DNA of 64,000 nt from Caulobacteraceae bacterium (GTDB lineage: Bacteria > Pseudomonadota > Alphaproteobacteria > Caulobacterales > Caulobacteraceae). The notes under the pieces are model-generated. The model made no database searches. It saw only the letters and a program-made list of their open reading frames with translations, and was not told the origin of the DNA. Every line of letters starts with the position of its first letter. Positions within the stretch are counted from its first letter, which is position 1. Shown piece by piece: positions 33,690 through 41,753 of the stretch. The position numbers and the translations under genes are program-made. The stretch covers positions 290,020 through 354,019 of the forward strand of contig CANJLH010000003.1 of NCBI GenBank assembly GCA_947475415.1. Reading direction: 5' to 3'.

Positions 33690-33715
33690 GGGCCGCTCCT
33701 GGTCTGAAGCGGCCC
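33690..33715. terminator. Bidirectional stem-loop between convergent genes
   Basis: The arms GGGCCGCT (33690-33697) and AGCGGCCC (33708-33715) form a perfect 8-bp stem with a 10-nt loop, midway between the SnoaL-like gene and the convergent amidohydrolase. There is no T-run. Confidence 0.45.
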
Positions 33716-33725
33716 CGCTCAGGCC

Positions 33726-35036
33726 TCATGCGTCGATCGACTCCGATATCTCCACCGGGTTCTGCTTTGAGTACATGTCCCAGGTGACGACCTGGCCCTT
33801 GGTGCTGGCCGACAGGGACATGCCGGTGTCCAGATAGGAGAGGTCCACGTTCTTGGCCTGGGCGCGCAGGGCGCCGACGGTGCAGTCCTTCTTGGGGATG
33901 TGCTTGAAGGGGTCGAAGCTGTACCAGCGGTTGGCGTTCTCGTAGGTGATCTTGTTGATCTCCGTGTCAGTCAATCCGCTGAGGCTTTCCCACAGCACCT
34001 CCGGCGAGCGGGGGAACAGGCAGTCGGAGTGGGGGTAGTCGGTCTCAAAGGTCAGGTTGTCGATGATGTCGTGGCGCGACTTCACCGCCGTGCGGTCATC
34101 GATGAAGCACAGCTGCACGTGCTCGAGGAAGACCTCCGACGGCTTCTTGTCGCCGAACTTCTGTTTCGTCCAGGCGGAGTGCTGCTGGTAGACATAGTCA
34201 GCCCGCTCCAGGAAGTGGGGCGCCCAGCCGGCGCCGCCCTCGGTCAGCGCAAACCTGATGTCCTTGAATTTGCGCAGGATCGGCGAATAGACCAGGTCGG
34301 ACGCCGTGGCGTAAAGCGTCACCGGCATGTTGGTGATGAACACGTCCACCGGCGCGTCGGGCGAGGTGACCGCGCCCGTGGCGTCGCCGATATGCAGGCA
34401 CACCACCACGCCGAGTTCGTCACAGGCCTTCCAGAGCGGATCCCACGCGTCGCTGTGGAAACTGGGCATGCCGTGGCGGGTCGGGTTGGGCGGCAGAGTG
34501 AGTGAGAAGCAGCCCTTCTTGTTGACCCGCCGGGTTTCCGCCGCGGCCAGTTCGGGATCCCACATGGGCATGTGCGCCAGGGGAATGAACCGCCCCGGCG
34601 CCGCGCCGCACCACTCATCGATGTGCCAGTCGTTGTAGGCCTGCACGGTGGCCAGAGCGAGGTCCTTGTCCTTGTATTCGTTGAAGCGGACGCCGGAGAA
34701 CAGCGGGAAAGTGCCGAAGTTGAGCGTCGCCAGCACGCCGTTGACGTTCTGGTCGTCGATGCGGGCCTTCACGTCGTAGCAGCCCTTGCGCATCTGCGAA
34801 TAGCCGGTGGGGTCCATGCCGAATTCCTCCGGCCGGCGGCCCACCACCGCGTTCAGTCCGCCCGCGTTCCAAAGGAAGCCCTCACTTGGCACCACCCAGG
34901 CGTCGAGGCCGGCCTTGGTGCGCATGCTCTTGGGCATCATGCCCTTGTATTTGGCGGGTGTGTGCCGATCGAACATCTCCGGCGGCTCAATAATGTGGTC
35001 ATCGACGCTGACCAGGATCATGTCGTTCATCTGCAT
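33726..35036 (-). CDS. Amidohydrolase family protein (ACMSD-like)
   Basis: A 436-residue TIM-barrel metal hydrolase starting with VSVDDHIIEPPEMFDRH, whose DxH replaces the HxH motif as in the amidohydrolase-2/ACMSD group. Later ligands are HIGDATG (His), ETDYPHSDCLFP (active Asp/His) and an ALTEGGAGWAPHFLERADY segment. Members act as decarboxylases or C-C/C-N hydrolases on aromatic and other carboxylic acids. The start at 35036 has GGGAGA about 6 nt upstream. It lies next to a cytochrome P450 on the same strand, which suggests a catabolic unit. Confidence 0.84.
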   Translation of the reverse strand: MQMNDMILVSVDDHIIEPPEMFDRHTPAKYKGMMPKSMRTKAGLDAWVVPSEGFLWNAGGLNAVVGRRPEEFGMDPTGYSQMRKGCYDVKARIDDQNVNGVLATLNFGTFPLFSGVRFNEYKDKDLALATVQAYNDWHIDEWCGAAPGRFIPLAHMPMWDPELAAAETRRVNKKGCFSLTLPPNPTRHGMPSFHSDAWDPLWKACDELGVVVCLHIGDATGAVTSPDAPVDVFITNMPVTLYATASDLVYSPILRKFKDIRFALTEGGAGWAPHFLERADYVYQQHSAWTKQKFGDKKPSEVFLEHVQLCFIDDRTAVKSRHDIIDNLTFETDYPHSDCLFPRSPEVLWESLSGLTDTEINKITYENANRWYSFDPFKHIPKKDCTVGALRAQAKNVDLSYLDTGMSLSASTKGQVVTWDMYSKQNPVEISESIDA

Positions 35037-35149
35037 GGCGTCTCTCCCTGACGTTCGGCTGTCGGCCGGTGGTCGCCGCGTGTCGGCGTTGCGCCAATCA
35101 CGGCGCCAATTTCGGTAATGCACAAGCCCCGCGCGGGTTCAATTGTCGC

Positions 35150-36349
35150 CTAGCCGTGCGGCCGCAGCACCAGCGGCCGCCAGCCGCCAGCCGGATCCGC
35201 CAGGCCGCGGGTCAGGTGGTCCAGGTCGGCGATGGCGTAGTTCGGCATGCGCCGCAGGAGTTCGAGCAGGGTCATCTCGATCTCCAGCCGCGCCAGGGGC
35301 GCGCCGGGGCAGAAATGGGGTCCGACCCCGAAGCCGAGGTGGTTATTGCGCCAGGCCGAGGTGTCAATGCGCTCAGGGTCGGCGAAGACGGTCTGGTCGT
35401 GATTGGCCGCGCCCAGATTGCAAAGAATCCGATCGCCGGGCTGCAGCGTCTGGCCGCCCAGCACCGTTTCCCGCGTCACCGTGCGCGCCACCACCACCGC
35501 CGGCGAGACATACCGCACCAGGTCCTGGACGAAGTTCAACATTCGCTCCGGATGCGCGATCAGTTCGGCGCGCGCGTCGCGGTGGCGGTCCAGGTAGATC
35601 ATCCCGTTGGCCAGGGTCTCGGCGGCGGTCACAAGGCCGCCGAACAACAGGCCGGTGACCATCACCGACAACAGCTCCTCGTCGCTGAGGTGGCGACTCT
35701 CGTGGCGATAGTTGGCGAACAGCGAGATGATGTCGTCTGTGGGCTTGGCCCGACGAGCGGCCGCCTCGTCCAGCATCCGCTGTTCGATGGCCCGCAACGT
35801 CGCCTGCACGTCCACATCGCCCCGCGCGCCATTCACCGAATGCACCATCAGACCCAGGGTGTCGGCGTCCTCCCGCGGCATGCCCATGAAGGTGAACATG
35901 GAGTGGGCCGGGACAAGCACTGCGATCTCACGGGTGGCGTCCACCGTCTCACGGCCTTGCAGTTGGTCGAAAATGTCGCTGACGATGCCGCCGACAATCG
36001 GCCGACGTTCCTCGATCAACTTCGGGGACAGCGGCGGGATCAGCACGGCGCGCAGCCGGTCGTGTTCCTCGCCGTCGTATTCGCCCGGAACGTTGCGCAC
36101 CCAGGGAAATGGCGGAATCGACTGGCCGCCCTTGCCGTCCTCGGTCTTGGCTGATGAGAATGTGGCGTCGTTGCGCATCACCGCGGCCACCTCCGCATGG
36201 CCGCTGACCACCCAGAAGCCGTCATAGCACTCCGACCAGACGATCGGGCCCTTTCCGCGCAGTTCCCTCCAGACCTCGAACCGCTCGGCCGGCTGCACGG
36301 CGCGGTGATCATAATGCATCACCGGACAGGTCCGCATCGTCGTGGGCAT
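35150..36349 (-). CDS. Cytochrome P450
   Basis: A 399-residue soluble bacterial P450. The heme-binding loop is FGVGPHFCPGAPLARLE with the cysteine ligand near residue 345; PERIDTSAWRNNHLGFG precedes it. Two normally conserved sites differ. The K-helix motif ExxR reads DLVR in FVQDLVRYVSP. In the I-helix GLLFGGLVTAAETL, the acid of the acid-alcohol pair is Val. Both were confirmed at codon level. P450s hydroxylate substrates using ferredoxin electrons; no ferredoxin or reductase gene is adjacent. It is divergent from npdG. Confidence 0.88.
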   Translation of the reverse strand: MPTTMRTCPVMHYDHRAVQPAERFEVWRELRGKGPIVWSECYDGFWVVSGHAEVAAVMRNDATFSSAKTEDGKGGQSIPPFPWVRNVPGEYDGEEHDRLRAVLIPPLSPKLIEERRPIVGGIVSDIFDQLQGRETVDATREIAVLVPAHSMFTFMGMPREDADTLGLMVHSVNGARGDVDVQATLRAIEQRMLDEAAARRAKPTDDIISLFANYRHESRHLSDEELLSVMVTGLLFGGLVTAAETLANGMIYLDRHRDARAELIAHPERMLNFVQDLVRYVSPAVVVARTVTRETVLGGQTLQPGDRILCNLGAANHDQTVFADPERIDTSAWRNNHLGFGVGPHFCPGAPLARLEIEMTLLELLRRMPNYAIADLDHLTRGLADPAGGWRPLVLRPHG

Positions 36350-36483
36350 CGCCTGAGTCTCCTCGTCCTGACACTAGCCTGTCGCCAGCGCGCTTCAACT
36401 TGATTGCGATCAGACTATGGCGCAGGCGGGCGCCGGGCTGCTATCGGACTTGCCAACAAGTTGACGCGAACAAGGACCCGACG

Positions 36484-37155
36484 ATGAGCGAGCAGAAGAT
36501 TTCCAGCCTTTCGGTGCTGGGCGGCACCGGCAACCTCGGCTTCGCCCTGGTGGGCCGCCTGGCCAAGGCCGGCTACAAGGTGGTGATCGGCTCGCGCGAT
36601 CCGGCCAAGGCCCAGGCTTCGGCCGCCGAGGTCGCCGTCCACGGCTATGCGGGCGAAGTGACCGGAGCGGGCCTGGCCGATGCGGCGGGCGCTTGCGAGG
36701 TCTGCGTGCTGGCGGTGCCCTACGCCGCCCATGGCGGAACCCTGGCCCAGATCAAGGACGCGGTGCAGGGCAAGATCGTCGTCGACACCACCGTGCCGCT
36801 GATGCCGCCGAAGGTGGGCACGGTGCAGCTGCCGGCCGCCGGATGCGCGGCGGTGGAGACCGCCCAGGCCCTGGGCGCGGACGTGCGCGTGGTCTCGGCC
36901 CTGCAGAACATCGGCGCGGAAAAGCTGGGCGCCGGCGGCGACATCGATTCCGACGTGCTGGTCTGCGGCGACGACGGGGCGTCCGTCGAGGTGATCCGGT
37001 CCCTGCTGGGCGAACTGGGCCTGAAGAGCTGGCACGCCGGGCCGCTGGCCAATTCGGCCGCCTCGGAGGCCCTGACCTCGATCCTGATCCAGCTCAACCG
37101 CCGCTACAAGCTGGGCCAGGCGGGCATCCGCATCACCGGCAAGGCCGAGGGCTAA
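36484..37155 (+). CDS. npdG: NADPH-dependent F420 reductase
   Basis: A 223-residue Rossmann protein: SVLGGTGNLGFALVGRLAKAGYKVVIGSRDP at 9-39 binds NADP (GSR for the phosphate), with AVPYAAH, VDTTVPLMPP and SALQNIGAEKL later. It matches F420H2:NADP oxidoreductase (Fno/NpdG), which transfers hydride between NADPH and F420. It is the first gene of the npdG-cofE-cofD operon; its TAA overlaps the cofE ATG by 1 nt. The ATG at 36484 has AAGGA about 7 nt upstream. It supplies reduced F420 for the LLM enzymes nearby. Confidence 0.9.
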   Translation: MSEQKISSLSVLGGTGNLGFALVGRLAKAGYKVVIGSRDPAKAQASAAEVAVHGYAGEVTGAGLADAAGACEVCVLAVPYAAHGGTLAQIKDAVQGKIVVDTTVPLMPPKVGTVQLPAAGCAAVETAQALGADVRVVSALQNIGAEKLGAGGDIDSDVLVCGDDGASVEVIRSLLGELGLKSWHAGPLANSAASEALTSILIQLNRRYKLGQAGIRITGKAEG

Positions 37156-37919
37156 TGTCGGGCGTCTCCATCGCCGCGGTCCAGGGCCTGCCGCTGTTCG
37201 CGGCCGGCGACGACCTGGCGCGGATCACCGGTGACGCCATCGCCGCCCAGGGCGGGCTCAAGGACGGCGACGTGGTGGTGTTCGCCCAGAAGGTGGTCTC
37301 CAAGGTCGAGGCGCGCACAGTGCCCCTGGCCCACGTAACCCCCTCGGACCGCGCCCGCGAGGTTGCGGCCAAATGCGAGAAGCCCCCCGAGGTGGTGGAG
37401 TTGGCCCTGGCCGAGGCCCAGGAAGTGATGCGCACCGCGCCCAATCTGATCATCGTGCGCCACCGGCTGGGCCATGTGCTGGCCAACGCCGGCATCGACG
37501 CCTCCAACGTGCCCGTGGGCGAGGCCGGCGAGGCGGTGCTGCTGTGGCCGGTGGATCCCGACGCCAGCGCCCAGGCATTGCGCCAGTCGCTGCAGGCCCG
37601 CTTTGGGGTGACGCTGGCTGTGGTGATCTCCGACAGCCTGGGCCGGGCCTGGCGGATGGGCACTATGGGCACGGCCATCGGCTCGGCCGGCTTGAAGCCG
37701 ATCCGCGACCGGCGCGGCGAGAGCGACCTGTTCGGCCGGGTGCTGCAGGCCACCGTCATCGGGGTGGCCGACGAGATCGCCGCCGCCGCGTCTCTGGTGA
37801 TCGGCGAGGCCACCGAGGGCACCCCCGTCGCCATCGTCCGCGGCGCCGTATACGACCCCGATGACACCGCAGGCGTGGGCGAAATCCTGCGGCCCATGGA
37901 CATGGACCTGTTCCGGTGA
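37155..37919 (+). CDS. cofE: Coenzyme F420-0:L-glutamate ligase
   Basis: A 254-residue CofE: GLPLFAAGDDLARIT, LKDGDVVVFAQKVVSKVEAR, LIIVRHRLGHVLANAGIDASNV, VVISDSLGRAWRMGTMGTAIGSAG and the GESDLFGR metal-site strand. It adds glutamates to F420-0 using GTP. It lacks the C-terminal nitroreductase-like domain found in actinobacterial FbiB, so dehydro-F420 reduction would need another enzyme if the PEP route is used. The stop overlaps cofD by 4 nt (GTGA). Confidence 0.92.
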   Translation: MSGVSIAAVQGLPLFAAGDDLARITGDAIAAQGGLKDGDVVVFAQKVVSKVEARTVPLAHVTPSDRAREVAAKCEKPPEVVELALAEAQEVMRTAPNLIIVRHRLGHVLANAGIDASNVPVGEAGEAVLLWPVDPDASAQALRQSLQARFGVTLAVVISDSLGRAWRMGTMGTAIGSAGLKPIRDRRGESDLFGRVLQATVIGVADEIAAAASLVIGEATEGTPVAIVRGAVYDPDDTAGVGEILRPMDMDLFR

Positions 37920-38872
37920 AGGGGCTCGGCCACGTTGTCGCCCTGTGCGGCGGCGTGGGGGGCGCCAAGCTGGCCTTTGGCCTCACGAAAATCCTGCCGG
38001 TGGATCAGCTCACCATCATCGTCAACACCGGCGACGACTTCGAACACCTGGGCCTGCACGTCAGCCCCGACATCGACACGGTGGTCTACACCCTGGCCGG
38101 CCTGTCGGACCGCGAGCGGGGCTGGGGCCTGGCCGGGGAGACCTGGGGCTTCATGAGCGCCCTGCGCCGGCTGGGGGGCGACGCCTGGTTCAACCTGGGC
38201 GACCACGACCTGGCCATGCATGTGGAGCGCACCCGCCGGTTGACGGCCGGCGAGTCGCTGTCGGCGATCACCGGCGCCCTGGCCCGCGCCTTGGGCGTCA
38301 CCGCCAACATCGCGCCCATGAGCGACGACCCGGTGCGCACCATAGTGGTCACCGACGACGCCGAGCTGGGCTTTCAGCGCTATTTCGTCGGTGAACAGTG
38401 CCGGCCGGTGGCGAGCGCCATCCGCTTTCAGGGCGCGGGCGAAGCCCGGCTGAGCGAAGCGGCCCGCGCGGCGCTTACCCGCCCGGACCTGGAGGCGGTG
38501 ATCCTCTGCCCGTCGAACCCCTATCTCAGTATCGATCCGATCCTGGCCGTCCCGGGCGTGCGCGAGGCCCTGGCGCGCACCGACGCAGCCATCGTCGCGG
38601 TCTCCCCGATCATCGGCGGCGAGGCGCTCAAGGGACCTGCGGCCAAGCTGATGCGCGAACTGGGCGCCGAGCCCGGAGTCCTGGCCGTGGCCGACCACTA
38701 CCGGGGCCTCATCGGCGCCCTGGTCATCGACGACGCCGACGCCGCCGACGCGGCGGCGCTCGCGGCGCGGGGTGTCGTCCCCCTGGTCACCGGCTCGGTG
38801 ATGATCACCGACGCCGACCGGGCGCGGCTGGCGGCGGAGACGCTGGAGCTGGCGCGGACGTTGCGGAAATGA
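37916..38872 (+). CDS. cofD: 2-phospho-L-lactate (or phosphoglycerate/PEP) transferase
   Basis: A 318-residue CofD/FbiA. The N-terminal VVALCGGVGGAKLAFGL binds the activated phospho-acid, IIVNTGDDFEHLGLHVSPDIDT binds FO, and CPSNPYLSIDPILAVPGV follows. It transfers the phospho-acid from its GDP/GPP form to FO, giving F420-0. Which acid is used (2-phospholactate, 3-phosphoglycerate or PEP) cannot be read by eye. Starts with GTG overlapping cofE, ends overlapping the SnoaL-like gene (ATGA). Confidence 0.92.
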   Translation: MKGLGHVVALCGGVGGAKLAFGLTKILPVDQLTIIVNTGDDFEHLGLHVSPDIDTVVYTLAGLSDRERGWGLAGETWGFMSALRRLGGDAWFNLGDHDLAMHVERTRRLTAGESLSAITGALARALGVTANIAPMSDDPVRTIVVTDDAELGFQRYFVGEQCRPVASAIRFQGAGEARLSEAARAALTRPDLEAVILCPSNPYLSIDPILAVPGVREALARTDAAIVAVSPIIGGEALKGPAAKLMRELGAEPGVLAVADHYRGLIGALVIDDADAADAAALAARGVVPLVTGSVMITDADRARLAAETLELARTLRK

Positions 38873-39285
38873 CCGCCGACATCGACCTGCAGAAGATCGC
38901 CGATGAGCTCGCCATCCATGCCGTGCTGGCCGAATACTGCCTGCGCCTGGAGGTGGACAGTTTCGAAAGCTGGCTCGAACTTTTCACCGAAGACACCATC
39001 TACGAGGTCTACGGGCGGACCTTGGACGGCCGGGACGCCATGGCCGCCATGCTCTCCCAGGCGCCCCACGGCCTGCACCTGGGCGGGCCGGTCCGCATCG
39101 GCGTGGAAGGCGATGTGGCGACCACCGTCCAGAACTACCTGTTCCTGCCCGCCGAGGGCCCGAAGTGGAACATGGGCTGGTATCACCGCTCCCTGGTGCG
39201 CACCCCGGACGGGTGGAAAATCAGCCGGACCGAGGTGAAGCTGAACAAGCTGACGCCTTATGCGGACCCTGGCGAGGGGGTGTGA
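38869..39285 (+). CDS. SnoaL/NTF2-like domain protein
   Basis: A 138-residue NTF2-like protein: helix IADELAIHAVLAEYCLRLEVDSFESWLELFTEDTIYEV, then MAAMLSQAP, TTVQNYLFLPAEG and the last strand GWKISRTEVKLNKLTPY. It is co-translated with cofD (ATGA overlap) and followed after 1 nt by the PNPOx-like gene, so it belongs to the F420 operon. It is probably a cyclase/isomerase-like or binding partner of the F420-dependent chemistry; no catalytic residues can be named. Confidence 0.8.
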   Translation: MTADIDLQKIADELAIHAVLAEYCLRLEVDSFESWLELFTEDTIYEVYGRTLDGRDAMAAMLSQAPHGLHLGGPVRIGVEGDVATTVQNYLFLPAEGPKWNMGWYHRSLVRTPDGWKISRTEVKLNKLTPYADPGEGV

Positions 39286-39286
39286 G

Positions 39287-39856
39287 ATGAGCACCGTCTA
39301 TGACGAGTTGGACGAAACGCTGATCGGCTTTATTCGCCGCCAGAAGGTCTTCTTCGTTGCCACCGCGCCCCTGTCGGCCGAGGGGTCCGTCAACGTCTCG
39401 CCAAAGGGCTATGACAGTCTGGCGATCCTGGATTCCAGAACGCTCGCCTATGTGGACCTCGGCGGCTCAGGGATCGAGACCCACGCCCATCTGCGCGAAA
39501 ACGGGCGAGTCACCCTGATGTTCTGCGCCTTCGAGGGGCCGGCGAATATCGTGCGGGTCTACGGCCGAGGCGAGACCTGCTCATTTGACGAGCCGGGGTT
39601 CGCCGAGAAGATGCAGCTGTTTCCGGCCTTCGAGCGCGCGCGGGGCGTCGTCACGGTGCGGATCCACCGCGTGGCCGACAGTTGCGGCTGGGGCGTGCCG
39701 TTTTTCGATTACAAGGGCGAGCGCGACCAACTCCGGCGCTGGGTCGACGCCAGACCGGAGGCGGAATGGGCGGCGCGCCGGTACGAAGCCAATGCGGTCT
39801 CCATCGATGGTCTGCCCGGCCTCACGCCGACCCCGCTTGCTGTTCAAGAGACCTGA
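39287..39856 (+). CDS. Pyridoxamine 5'-phosphate oxidase-like split beta-barrel protein
   Basis: A 189-residue split beta-barrel flavoprotein: FIRRQKVFFVATAPLSAEGSVNVSPKGYDSLAILD binds FMN or F420 phosphate; LHLRENGRV-like HAHLRENGRVTLMFCAFEGP and CGWGVPFFDYKG follow. Family members oxidise or reduce small molecules with FMN, heme or F420. Location at the end of the npdG-cofE-cofD operon makes F420 a reasonable guess. The gene starts 1 nt after the SnoaL-like stop and is followed 5 nt later by the thioesterase. Confidence 0.8.
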   Translation: MSTVYDELDETLIGFIRRQKVFFVATAPLSAEGSVNVSPKGYDSLAILDSRTLAYVDLGGSGIETHAHLRENGRVTLMFCAFEGPANIVRVYGRGETCSFDEPGFAEKMQLFPAFERARGVVTVRIHRVADSCGWGVPFFDYKGERDQLRRWVDARPEAEWAARRYEANAVSIDGLPGLTPTPLAVQET

Positions 39857-39861
39857 CGCCC

Positions 39862-40410
39862 ATGGATATCGGCCTGGCCCACGATGACATGACCGACGCC
39901 CTGCTGGAGCTTATGGACTGCGTGGGGCGCTCGGCGTTGGACGCGGCGTCGCTGCAGGCTCTGGCCGGCGATTTTCGCGCCTTGTCGCGCAGGATCAAGG
40001 CGGCGGGCGAGGACGCTTCGGGAACCCACGCCATCGATCCGATGCTGCGGCGCGGAACCTTGACGCCAACCGTGACGATCACCTCGCAGGACGAGCGCTC
40101 CGTACGCGGCGTGGTGACTTTCGGCCCGCGCTACGGCGTGGGCAAGCCCCACGGCGGCGCCATTCCGCTGATGATGCTGGACGTCATGGGGCGGCTGGTG
40201 AACGCCGGCGGGCGGCCCCGGTCCTTCACGGCGGAACTGGTGACCGACTTTCGCTCGATCACCCCGGGAGACACCGAACTGACGGTCAAGGCCTGGTTGA
40301 CCGCGGAAGACGGGCGCAAGCGCCGGGCGCGGGCGGAACTGTGGCACAATGAGCGGCTTTGCGCCGGGGCGGAGGGCTTGTTCATCGCCGCTTCGGCCGA
40401 CCCGGCCTGA
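39862..40410 (+). CDS. PaaI family thioesterase (hotdog fold)
   Basis: A 182-residue hotdog-fold protein. The helix-strand signature GKPHGGAIPLMMLDVMGRLVNAGG contains the HGG motif typical of PaaI/YbgC thioesterases; SFTAELVTDFRSITPGDTELTVKAWL and CAGAEGLFIAA follow. Such enzymes release acids from acyl- or aryl-CoA. It is the last gene of the rightward F420 operon, ending 2 nt before the convergent MFS gene. The N-terminal 60 residues are helical and not part of the core fold. Substrate unknown. Confidence 0.83.
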   Translation: MDIGLAHDDMTDALLELMDCVGRSALDAASLQALAGDFRALSRRIKAAGEDASGTHAIDPMLRRGTLTPTVTITSQDERSVRGVVTFGPRYGVGKPHGGAIPLMMLDVMGRLVNAGGRPRSFTAELVTDFRSITPGDTELTVKAWLTAEDGRKRRARAELWHNERLCAGAEGLFIAASADPA

Positions 40411-40412
40411 AC

Positions 40413-41735
40413 CTACCCCCGCACCCTCGCCTCCTCCTGGGTCCGCGCATAGTCGCGGCGGATCCAGAGGGTCGAGGCCATGGCGCAGGCGCTTGAAGCC
40501 AGCGCGCCAAGCATCATCAGGGCGATGGAATAGCGGATCGCCTCTGCGCCGAACCGGGGGGTGAGATAATCGTTCAGCGCCCCGATCATCACCGGGGCCA
40601 GGCCCACCCCCGTGCCGGTGACCAACATGGTCATCACAACCGAGGCGAGCGCGCGCATGCGCACCGGGGCCAGGGTCTGGGCCATGGCCATGCACGGCGG
40701 GTTGTGGAACGACAGGGTCACCATGAACAGGAACAGGAAGACAAAGCCCACGGTGGGGCTGGAGGCGAAGGCCATCGCCACGCCCAGCGGCGTGCAGACG
40801 AAGCAGCCGGCTGCAGCGATCCACATATAGACCCGCAGGTCCCCGCGTGAGAATCGGTCTCCGAGCAGGCCGGAGAGGAATCCCCCCAGGAACAGGGCGA
40901 CCGCGGAGATGGAGCCGAAGGCGAAACCCACCGTGGCGGGGCTAAGCTCGTGCACGCGGATGAACATGGTGGGCGCCCAGCCCAGGGAACCGTAGCCGGG
41001 TAACGATCCGAACAGGCCGGTGAGGGCTGCGAACCGGTAGCTGGGCATCGACCACAGCCGCCGCGCCGTCTCCTTCAGGCCGGGCTTGTCGTCGTCGGCG
41101 GTCTCCAGGCGTCCGTCCGACAGGCCGCGGGGCGGCTCCTTGACGGTCAGCAGGATCAACAGGGCCAGCAGCACGCCCGGAATTCCCACCAGGAAAAAGG
41201 CGACCCGCCAGCTGAAGGTCTGTGAAAGCCAACCCCCCAGGAATACGCCGGTCCCGATGCCGATCGCCTGAATGGCGATGAGCAGGGCCAGCATGGTGGC
41301 GCGCCGCCCGACGGGATAAAGATCGGAGACCATCGAGTGACTGGCCGGTCCCGCTCCCGCCTCTCCGATGGCCACGCCGATACGCGTGATTGCCAGCTGG
41401 GTGATGCTCTGGGCCAGGCCGCCGAGGGCGGTCATGGCGCTCCAGATCCCCAGGCAGGCGGCGATCAGGATGCGACGAACGCCGACATCGGCGATCCGCG
41501 CCAGCGGTAGGGAAGCCGCCAGATAGAAGCCGGCGAACACGATTCCGGTCAGCGCCCCCATGGCGGTGTCGGTGGCGTGGAACTCCTTCTTGATCGGCTC
41601 GATCAGGATGGTGATGATCTGCCGGTCGACGTAATTGAACAGCCCCACCAGGCAAAGCACCGCCAGCACATAGTGACGACGGCCCGGCGTCCAGACAGCC
41701 GCCTGGGCGTCGACATCACTTGGTTGAGAGCTCAT
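40413..41735 (-). CDS. MFS transporter, spinster-like
   Basis: A 440-residue protein with 12 membrane segments. It shows FNYVDRQIITILIEPIKKEF in segment 1, the loop ARIADVGVRR (variant of the MFS motif A), and GEAGAGPASHSMVSDLYP in segment 4, the pattern of spinster/YajR-like metabolite exporters in catabolic loci. Probably moves an organic acid or lipid-derived substrate. Convergent with the thioesterase, 18 nt downstream of the subtilase on the same strand. Confidence 0.88.
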   Translation of the reverse strand: MSSQPSDVDAQAAVWTPGRRHYVLAVLCLVGLFNYVDRQIITILIEPIKKEFHATDTAMGALTGIVFAGFYLAASLPLARIADVGVRRILIAACLGIWSAMTALGGLAQSITQLAITRIGVAIGEAGAGPASHSMVSDLYPVGRRATMLALLIAIQAIGIGTGVFLGGWLSQTFSWRVAFFLVGIPGVLLALLILLTVKEPPRGLSDGRLETADDDKPGLKETARRLWSMPSYRFAALTGLFGSLPGYGSLGWAPTMFIRVHELSPATVGFAFGSISAVALFLGGFLSGLLGDRFSRGDLRVYMWIAAAGCFVCTPLGVAMAFASSPTVGFVFLFLFMVTLSFHNPPCMAMAQTLAPVRMRALASVVMTMLVTGTGVGLAPVMIGALNDYLTPRFGAEAIRYSIALMMLGALASSACAMASTLWIRRDYARTQEEARVRG

Positions 41736-41753
41736 CGTTTCCCCTGACTGGAC

